Positions 44,101 to 48,854 of a stretch of 48,854 nucleotides of DNA are shown here, one piece after another. Source of the DNA: Pseudomonadales bacterium (GTDB taxonomy: Bacteria; Pseudomonadota; Gammaproteobacteria; Pseudomonadales; Pseudohongiellaceae). The stretch's first letter is position 1. Every line of letters starts with the position of its first letter. The DNA is taken from the NCBI GenBank assembly GCA_022827425.1, contig JAJDSZ010000060.1, positions 1 through 48,854 of the forward strand, in the 5' to 3' direction. The position numbers and the translations under genes were made by a program. A model generated the notes under the pieces. That model was not told where the DNA came from and did not search any database. It worked only from the letters and a program-made list of their open reading frames with translations.

Positions 44101-44318
44101 GCCTTGAGTTCGACTTCCACCGGCTTGGAGATCAGCCGCTCGGAATCTTCCGGGGAAATACCCTCGTGAATCACCGTGGTGACGATGATCGGGACCTGCA
44201 CATCGGGGTTCAGTTCCACGGGAATCGCCAGATAGCAGGCGAAGCCGGTGAGCATGATGGCGGCGAAACTGGTCAGCGTGGTGCGCGATCGGGAAACGGC
44301 GGCGTCGATGTACTTCAT
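41157..44318 (-). CDS. RND efflux transporter permease
   Basis: Inner-membrane pump of 1053 residues, full family length, exporting drugs or toxic compounds by proton antiport. Twelve helices in two repeats are separated by large periplasmic loops. The start KYIDAAVSRSRTTLTSFA places helix 1 near residues 12-30; GLLLGLGMLIDGAIVLVEYADR (near 395) carries the paired acidic residues of helix 4, and GIGIVALAGIIVNNNIVLID lies in the second half. It lies 14 bp after the adaptor gene. No outer-membrane TolC-type gene is in the window. Substrate unknown. Confidence 0.95.
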   Translation of the reverse strand: MKYIDAAVSRSRTTLTSFAAIMLTGFACYLAIPVELNPDVQVPIIVTTVIHEGISPEDSERLISKPVEVELKALDGITEYTTFSSENAATIVAEFDIDMDSQAALNELREAIDRAKVWFPPDTEEPIIQEVSASGIPVVNIVVTGEGVPERTLLRVAEELQSRIEILPPVLEAQMVGNREELMEAIVDPNKLETYGFPSTVIGQAVLGNNRLIPAGQVDTGRGSFSIKVPGLIETADDLFDLPLVSNDLGVLTVGDVASVRRTFKDATRFSYANGAQAISLNVMKRKGANLVDTMAAIDEVVSEIRPQLPPAVNVDYINNTAPLVLEQNMGLQGNMATAMALVLIVVIAAVGVRSGLLVTLAVPFSFFFAFIVITIMGFTYNFMVIFGLLLGLGMLIDGAIVLVEYADRKMAEGLNSKQAYRAAVERMFWPITASTATTLAAFLPIMFWPGVAGQFMSYLPITVFAVLIGSLLYALLFAPAIGALIGRSSDADKKYLRALEDGDPEQTGGITAAYAKLLGLAVRFPGTVFLLSVTALVVIVGSYATFGRGVEFFTGVEPNQTRIRVFARGNYSPAELRDIMLEVEDRIRQVGHFKGIVTQSGAGMQMGGDQQTASDLIGSIYVEMTDRRDRDVNGIELENLYRQAITGLPGARAEVAPIEDGPPVGKEVQLELSGENLDLLFSEARRIRTYMEETMTGLIDIDDTAPVPGIEWEISVDRAQAAIMGASMAEIGTAIQMLTNGVFMGVYRPDDTEEEVDIRLRYPREYRGLDEIDTIRIATANGPVPISSFITREARPAVSSIQRVNGNRVVYVRANPAPGVVADNKVRELAAWLENNPPVAGVDYQFRGANEEQAQSAAFLTQAFSLAMALMAILLITQFNSYYQSLLILSSILLSTSGVLLGLLITGQTFSVILTGIGIVALAGIIVNNNIVLIDTFNVLRRQHPEWSLREVIVHTGVQRLRPVFLTTFTTGFGLLPLAMHVSVDLIGAEIEVGGPITSQWVALASAIVFGLSFATILTLIVTPAMLALPQSLRRMRDALLRLVLPRRLGYE

Positions 44319-44332
44319 TTTTCCGCCCTGTC

Positions 44333-45457
44333 CTACCGCGTCCGGTCGAGATCGGCGGTGACCACCTGGCCGGGGAAAACGATCTCCTGGCCGATGGTGA
44401 TCAGATTGACTTCGCCTTCCAGCCCGCTGACCCAGACCCCGGGCTCCAGCAGGCTGGTGTTGTCGCCGACGATTTCGATAGTGCGGAAGCGCACGGTCTG
44501 GTTTGCGTCGATGATCTTGACGCCGAGCAGGCCAAGGTCGTCCAGGGTCAGGGCGGATGAGGGGATCAGGTGGGCGCTGATTTCATCGGCGCTGACCTGC
44601 ATTTCGGCGGTAATGCCCGAACGGATGGCAAACTGCTCCGGGTCCACCTCGATCTCGATGCGGTAGCTGCGCGAGGAAGGGTCCGCCGAGCGGGAAAGAT
44701 AAATGACCCGGCCGGTGATGGTCTCCCCGCTGACGAGTTCGGCGCCGACCGCGGCGCCCAGGGTAATGCGGCCGATGTCCTGCTCCGGCACCAGCCCGAT
44801 CAGCAGCATGGGGTCGTCGTCGAGCACCGATGCGCAGACCGTGCCGATATTGAGCAGATCGCCGACCTCCACCGTGCGCGATTCCACAATGCCGTCAAAG
44901 GGGGCGGTGATGTGGATCTTTTCCAGGGCGATGCTTGCCCGCGCCACCGCCGCCCGGGCGGAGGCCAGCGCCGCCTTGTACTGGGCCACGGCCACATCGG
45001 ATTGCAGGTCCCGCCGCTGCAGGTCCAGGGCCGCCTCGTACTCGAATTCGGCCTGCTCGCGGCGGCTGAGGGCTTCATCGAGATCGGCCTGGCGATTGTC
45101 CACGGCGATTTCACAGAGCGTATCGCCCGCCCGCACCCGGGCGCCCCGGGGCACCGGGTCGCTGACAATGCGGCCCGCCTGTTCGGCGCGGACTTCCACA
45201 TGGCGGAAAGCTTCGGTGCGGCCGCGAACGCGAACCGTGGCGGCATAAAGCCGGGGCGAAATCCGCGCCGCGCGGACGAAGGGCACATCCGCCGCGCCGC
45301 CCGCCGGCACATCCGCCGGCAGGGCCAGGATGGGCGGCGCGGTGCGCTGGCCCGCGGCGATTTCTTCCTCATCGCCGCTTTCCGCGCTGCGAGGCAGGAA
45401 AAGCCACGCGCAGAGGACGATCAGAAGCAATCCCGCGACAATCTGTTGTTTCTTCAC
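44333..45457 (-). CDS. RND efflux periplasmic adaptor (membrane fusion protein)
   Basis: 374 residues with an N-terminal anchor (IVAGLLLIVLCAWLFLP, about 6-22). A lipoyl half (EVRAEQAGRIVSDPVPRGARVRAGDTLCEIA, about 88-115), an alpha-hairpin (about 118-175), the second lipoyl half (ITAPFDGIVESRTVEVGDLLNIG) and a beta-barrel (about 215-290) follow in the standard order. It bridges the permease and an outer-membrane channel. It is the first gene of the minus-strand pump operon and is divergent from the SDR gene. Confidence 0.94.
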   Translation of the reverse strand: MKKQQIVAGLLLIVLCAWLFLPRSAESGDEEEIAAGQRTAPPILALPADVPAGGAADVPFVRAARISPRLYAATVRVRGRTEAFRHVEVRAEQAGRIVSDPVPRGARVRAGDTLCEIAVDNRQADLDEALSRREQAEFEYEAALDLQRRDLQSDVAVAQYKAALASARAAVARASIALEKIHITAPFDGIVESRTVEVGDLLNIGTVCASVLDDDPMLLIGLVPEQDIGRITLGAAVGAELVSGETITGRVIYLSRSADPSSRSYRIEIEVDPEQFAIRSGITAEMQVSADEISAHLIPSSALTLDDLGLLGVKIIDANQTVRFRTIEIVGDNTSLLEPGVWVSGLEGEVNLITIGQEIVFPGQVVTADLDRTR

Positions 45458-45604
45458 GCGAACCTCGGTTTCACCGGTATCCGTTCAGGCAGCCATGTGG
45501 CCAGACCGCGGCAATGGCCTACGATGTCTATTTACGTGAAAACGCCGCCGGCGGATGAAAAGTTACGCCCGGGCAATTCAGTTGCTGAACTTCATGGAAA
45601 CGGA

Positions 45605-45667
45605 ATTGTAACCCATTGCCCGCCATTCAATACATATTCAGTTCCCGTGTCCGTTACGGATTGTAAC
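45605..45667. promoter_or_regulatory. Repeated ATTGTAAC boxes in the pump/SDR divergent region
   Basis: ATTGTAAC occurs at 45605-45612 and 45660-45667; the second is the right half of GTTAC-GGATT-GTAAC (45653-45667). A related inverted box, ATTACAAT, is at 45776-45783 just before the SDR gene. These may bind a regulator of the efflux operon or the SDR gene. The rest of the 356-bp gap 45458-45813 shows nothing else I can name. Confidence 0.3.
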
Positions 45668-45813
45668 TGTCTCGTTCTTGTCAAAGGCGGCATCCGGTGT
45701 TGCGGCCGGGTTTTGGCAGCGGCGATTTTTCCGTCGCCGGCGCGGTCACCGGGCGCTTGTTTGGCGCAATGGTGTATTACAATTGCGTCTCGCCGAAAAT
45801 GACGGACATTCGG

Positions 45814-46605
45814 ATGGAGAAACTGCAAGACAAGGTCGCAATCGTTACCGGATCAAGCAGCGGGGTCGGGGCGGCCACGGCGAAGCTGCTGGCCTCGCTG
45901 GGCTGCAATGTGCTGGTGAATTACCACTCGAACCGGGCCGGGGGCGAGACGGTGGCGGAGGAGTGCCGCGCCTTCGGGGTGGATGCGCTGGTTTTCGGCG
46001 GCTCGGTGGCCGATGACGCCGCCTGCGTCGAAATGGCCGCGGCGGCGCGCGAGCGCTGGGGACGGATCGATATTCTGGTAAATAATGCCGGTACGACGAA
46101 GTTCGTTCCCCATCATGATCTCGCCGGTCTGGACCTCGAGGATTTTCAGCATATCTACGGCGTCAACGTGATCGGCGCCTTCCAGATGGTGCGGGCCGTC
46201 GAGCCTGTGATGCAGTCGCAGCCGGAAGGCGGCAGCGTGGTGAACGTGGCCTCCACCGCCGGCCTCGACGGCGTTGGCAGTTGCATTGCCTATGCCGCCT
46301 CCAAAGGAGGCATGGTGATCATGACCAAATCGCTGGCGCGGGCGCTCGGGCCGGAAATTCGAGTCAATGTGGTTTGTCCCGGCTTCATCGCCGGCGATTG
46401 GCTGCGTCAGGGGTACGGCGACGAAGCATACGAAAAGATGCTGGAGGCACAGCAGCGCAATACGCCGCTGCGCCAGACCGCAACGCCGGAAACCGTGGCC
46501 CGGGCAATCCTGCAATTCATTGCCGGCTCGCCGGTGGTTACGGGCGACAAGCAGATCGTGGACGGCGGCGCCCATTTGATGCGCATGACCCTGGCCCGGC
46601 GCTGA
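45814..46605 (+). CDS. Short-chain dehydrogenase/reductase (SDR)
   Basis: NAD(P)-dependent oxidoreductase of 263 residues. TGSSSGVG (about 12-19) binds the cofactor, NNAG follows near residue 90, the catalytic Ser is in NVASTAGLDG and the Tyr-Lys pair in YAASKGG. VNVVCPGFIAGDWL is the usual C-terminal segment, and the end GDKQIVDGGAHL is typical of the FabG-like classical group. The start at 45814 (MEKLQDK) is preceded by ACGGA; an ATG five codons upstream is possible. It stands alone; no substrate can be assigned. Confidence 0.9.
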   Translation: MEKLQDKVAIVTGSSSGVGAATAKLLASLGCNVLVNYHSNRAGGETVAEECRAFGVDALVFGGSVADDAACVEMAAAARERWGRIDILVNNAGTTKFVPHHDLAGLDLEDFQHIYGVNVIGAFQMVRAVEPVMQSQPEGGSVVNVASTAGLDGVGSCIAYAASKGGMVIMTKSLARALGPEIRVNVVCPGFIAGDWLRQGYGDEAYEKMLEAQQRNTPLRQTATPETVARAILQFIAGSPVVTGDKQIVDGGAHLMRMTLARR

Positions 46606-46617
46606 GCAGGCGGGCGG

Positions 46618-46690
46618 GGCACCCTGTACGTGTTCTGCGAAGACCGGCTGCTGGTGGTCTGGCTGCGCCCGGGCGACAGCGGCGGCGCTC
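46618..46690 (+). pseudogene. Fragment of an IS1380-family transposase
   Basis: A 24-codon stretch reads GTLYVFCEDRLLVVWLRPGD followed by SGGA, matching the conserved LYVFC....LL...LRPSNIDGA core of IS1380-type DDE transposases. There is no start, and nothing recognisable before or after; a family B copy begins directly downstream. It is a short relic and cannot be active. Confidence 0.5.
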
Positions 46691-46780
46691 GAAGCCGCGC
46701 TTCGAAATCGCTTGCCTTCACCCATCGAATTCGGGGGCACTTCCATGTGCCGCAGGGAGGCCCTGACTTAATCAGCGCTG
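46689..46780 (+). repeat. Family B multi-hairpin element, copy B3 (right half only)
   Basis: It matches B1 from CGAAGCCGCGCTTCG through CACCCATCGAATTCG, GGCAC-TTCCAT-GTGCC and GCCCTGACTTAATCAG. The left hairpins (A/T-rich) are missing and the final arm has diverged. The TGA stop codon of the response regulator (46774-46772) lies inside the conserved CTGATTAAGTCAG core, so the element reaches into the gene end. Confidence 0.75.
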
Positions 46781-47308
46781 CACGGGCCGCTTCCGCAGCT
46801 TGCGCTGCAGGGTTCGGCGGTGCATGTTCAATTGCCTCGCCGTGGCCGAGATATTGCCATTGTTCTGCTCCAGCACTTTCTGGATATGCTCCCATTCCAG
46901 CCGCCGCACCGACATGGGTTGCAAGGCGGCGTCGTGTTCGGATTCATTGTCCGGGTCGCTGAGCAGGGCGGTGAGGATCTCATCGGTGTCCGCGGGTTTG
47001 GCGAGATAATTGTCGGCGCCGAGCTTGATCGCCCGCACCGCGGTGGCGATGCTGGCATAACCTGTCAGCATCAGGATGCGCATGACGGGATTGCGCTCGC
47101 GCAGGGGCAGGATGAGGTCGAGCGAGGTGCAATTGCCGAGGTTGAGGTCGAGCACGGCATAATCAAAGGCTTCCTCCTCCACCAGCTTGCGGGCCTGGTC
47201 GAACTGCCCCGCGTGACTTACCGCATAGCCCCGCCGTTCCAGCGCCCGCCCGGCGGCCCAGGCGAAAGCCTCGTCGTCTTCCACGAAAAGCAGTCCGCCT
47301 TCGCTCAT
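46772..47308 (-). CDS. RegA/PrrA/ActR-family response regulator
   Basis: 178 residues: a receiver domain (about 5-120; acidic pair Glu10-Asp11, phospho-acceptor Asp54 in AVLDLNLG, Thr in MLTGYAS, Lys in YLAKPAD) and a short Fis-type HTH (about 135-175; ISATARQLNMHRRTLQRKLRKR), the near-invariant DNA-binding end of this family. RegA proteins control respiration, carbon and nitrogen metabolism according to redox state. The start overlaps the kinase stop by 4 bp. The stop codon lies in a family B repeat. Confidence 0.93.
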   Translation of the reverse strand: MSEGGLLFVEDDEAFAWAAGRALERRGYAVSHAGQFDQARKLVEEEAFDYAVLDLNLGNCTSLDLILPLRERNPVMRILMLTGYASIATAVRAIKLGADNYLAKPADTDEILTALLSDPDNESEHDAALQPMSVRRLEWEHIQKVLEQNNGNISATARQLNMHRRTLQRKLRKRPVQR

Positions 47309-48642
47309 GGCCCCGGTTCCCGGGCAAGCGGCAGGCGAATCAGGCTGGTGGCGCCGCCGCCCCGCCCGTTGAACATTTCGATACTGCCGCCAGCCCGGCG
47401 CAGGGCGGCGTTGGCGAGAAAAATTCCCAGCCCCATGCTGCCCTTGCGCCGGGAAACAAAGGGTTCGCCAATGCGCTCAAGCACCTCGGCGGGAATGCCG
47501 GGGCCATCATCCGTCACGCTGATCAAGAGCTTGCCGCTGTCTTCCCGGTCCGGGGCATAGTTGACCCGCACTTCGCGCCGGGCAGCCTTGATTCCGTTCT
47601 CGATGATATTGATCACGGCGTGGCGCAGGCTCGGTTCGATTCGCAGGGGCGTGTCAGGCGCCGCCTCCAGGGCGAAATCGACTTTGGCGGAAGGATGCAC
47701 GTTGAGGATGTAGTCCTTGATGTCCGCCGCGAAACGCCCCAGCCCGAGTTCTTCCCGGGCGCCGGGATTGTCCTTGTGGTAGTAGCGGATCAACTGGTTG
47801 ATGGAGTGCTTGCAGCGGCCCACCTGTTCCCGCAGCAGGCCGATGTCCTGCCGCACCGATGCCTCGCCAAGCTTGTCCTCCCCGAGTTCATCCAGATCAT
47901 TGAGAATCACCGACATGGTGGAAAGCGGAGTGCCCAGGGCGTGGGCGGTGCCCGCGGCAAGCGTGCCGATGGCGACAAGCTGTTCATTGCGCAATTCGTT
48001 TTCCCGGGCTTCGGCGAGATGGTGTTCGCGCTCCCGCACGGCGATGGCCATGGCGCTGATGAACACGGTGATCAGAATGGCGCTGACCACGAAAATCACC
48101 CACATTCCCACCAGATGCAGTTCGAACATCGACACGGCGGAGCCGCTCATGCCCATCATGTCCTGTTCGGCGGACAGGTCGAGCAGCAGGAAAAAGGTGT
48201 AAATGACGATGCTGCCCAGGGCAAAGGAGTTCACATGGCGCCGGGGCAGCAGGGTGGCGGCGACGGCAAGCAGCACGAGCAGGTAGGAAATGAGCGGGTT
48301 GCCGATGCCGCCGGTGTACAGCAGCAGCAGCACGAGAAAAACCACATCCACCAGAATATGCAGGAACAACTCGCTATTGTCTATGGGCCGGCTCGAACCG
48401 AGGCGCCGATAGCCGAGTAGAATCGAAACCACGATGGCCGCCACCAGCCCGGCGATAAACGCCACGGGAATCACCAGCCCGGAAAAGAACTGCAATACCA
48501 GCAGACCAATACAGCTTGCGCCGGTAACAAAGGCCCGCAGCAGCAACAGGCGTCGCAGCCCCTGACGGGCGAGGCTGCTGCCACCCGATTGCACGGGAAT
48601 CAGCGAAGCCGCAAGGCGGCCAAATCCGGCAAGTTGTCGCAT
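47305..48642 (-). CDS. RegB/PrrB/ActS-family redox sensor histidine kinase
   Basis: 445 residues from ATG 48642 (a GTG at 48696 would add 18). Six helices cover about 30-210. The quinone-site segment GGIGNPLISYLL (about 110-121) has Leu where RegB proteins have Phe in GGxxNPF. The H-box GTAHALGTPLST holds the phospho-His (about 233), and the conserved Cys is in QVGRCKHSI, the position linked to redox control in RegB. HATPase_c motifs NIIENGIKAA, DDGPGIP and GLGIFLANAAL follow. With the regulator it forms a redox two-component system. Confidence 0.92.
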   Translation of the reverse strand: MRQLAGFGRLAASLIPVQSGGSSLARQGLRRLLLLRAFVTGASCIGLLVLQFFSGLVIPVAFIAGLVAAIVVSILLGYRRLGSSRPIDNSELFLHILVDVVFLVLLLLYTGGIGNPLISYLLVLLAVAATLLPRRHVNSFALGSIVIYTFFLLLDLSAEQDMMGMSGSAVSMFELHLVGMWVIFVVSAILITVFISAMAIAVREREHHLAEARENELRNEQLVAIGTLAAGTAHALGTPLSTMSVILNDLDELGEDKLGEASVRQDIGLLREQVGRCKHSINQLIRYYHKDNPGAREELGLGRFAADIKDYILNVHPSAKVDFALEAAPDTPLRIEPSLRHAVINIIENGIKAARREVRVNYAPDREDSGKLLISVTDDGPGIPAEVLERIGEPFVSRRKGSMGLGIFLANAALRRAGGSIEMFNGRGGGATSLIRLPLAREPGP

Positions 48643-48712
48643 TCGCCCAGTGTACAGCAACTCCGCCGCAAGGCGTTGAGGTATCGAAACTTGCACCCCG
48701 CCCCAAGTTCCC

Positions 48713-48730
48713 AGGAGCCTGCGCCGCAGG
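48713..48730. repeat. Family C palindrome, partial copy
   Basis: AGGAGCCTGCGCCGCAGG contains CCTGCG-C-CGCAGG, a perfect 6-bp inverted repeat matching the core of the palindrome at 10196-10216. It lies upstream of the sensor kinase gene. Confidence 0.5.
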
Positions 48731-48854
48731 AATTCGCGAAAGCGAAAATTCGCTATCGCCGCGCCCCTGGCCGGTCGATTGAGGCGAATATTGGTGGATA
48801 TGCAACGAAATCGAGCGGCCGGGGGCGCGGATGAGAGCGGATTTGCAGCCGTGA

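Noticed and set aside
48799-48854. Open frame starting MQRNRAAGG at the right edge, divergent from the sensor kinase
   Set aside because: Only 18 codons are visible, with no recognisable motif; it could be the start of a divergent gene but cannot be supported.

Overview
The window looks like chromosomal DNA from a GC-rich Gammaproteobacterium, probably free-living or host-associated marine. The main evidence is the run kdsD-kdsC-lptC-lptA-lptB-rpoN-ptsN-rapZ-ptsO, read on the minus strand, which is the classic gammaproteobacterial LPS-transport/sigma-54/nitrogen-PTS locus. CysM, RlmD, TsaB, UppP and a RegB/RegA pair also fit. No rRNA, tRNA, CRISPR array or intact transposase was seen.

Layout. 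1-655: the start of an AAA_14/DUF4143-type ATPase cut by the window edge, preceded by a 43-bp palindrome. 774-10065 (minus): mgtE, ptsO, rapZ, ptsN, rpoN, lptB, lptA, lptC, kdsC, kdsD and a Ca/Na exchanger, interrupted by three copies of a hairpin repeat (family A). 10268-16423 (plus): a GntR/HutC regulator, then the housekeeping run cysM-rlmD-mazG-adk-tsaB-uppP, with mostly overlapping genes. 16454-23381: a catabolic island made of an HMG-CoA-lyase-type enzyme and a class III CoA-transferase (minus), a cysteine amidohydrolase with two PuuE-like deacetylases (plus), then a six-helix membrane protein and an MFS permease (minus). One 11-bp motif is shared by the GntR promoter and two island promoters, which suggests a local regulon.

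23501-38724 (plus) is the most unusual part. A decayed ATPase gene and a multi-hairpin repeat (family B) precede eight tightly packed genes: a 1179-residue DUF4175-like membrane/coiled-coil protein, a vWA plus glutamine-amidotransferase-like membrane protein, a secreted C13-like protease that lacks its cysteine, a secreted TPR protein with a zinc-protease HExxH site, a secreted DUF4159 protein, a MoxR AAA+ ATPase, a DUF58 protein and a BatA/vWA protein. A second family B element splits the set between DUF4159 and MoxR. It reads as one envelope machine: a cytoplasmic MoxR chaperone, membrane vWA scaffolds, and periplasmic proteolytic or pseudo-proteolytic parts.

38725-48854: a small secreted helical-repeat protein behind a near-perfect Pho box; a gene-free stretch containing a possible pseudoknotted RNA (39693-39844); a CNNM/CBS membrane protein; an RND efflux pump (permease and adaptor) divergent from an SDR dehydrogenase; a fragment of an IS1380-type transposase and a third family B copy; and a RegB/RegA-type redox two-component system. 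At least three repeat families (A: about 80-bp palindromes; B: chains of hairpins; C: short GGAGCCTGCG palindromes) occupy much of the intergenic space.
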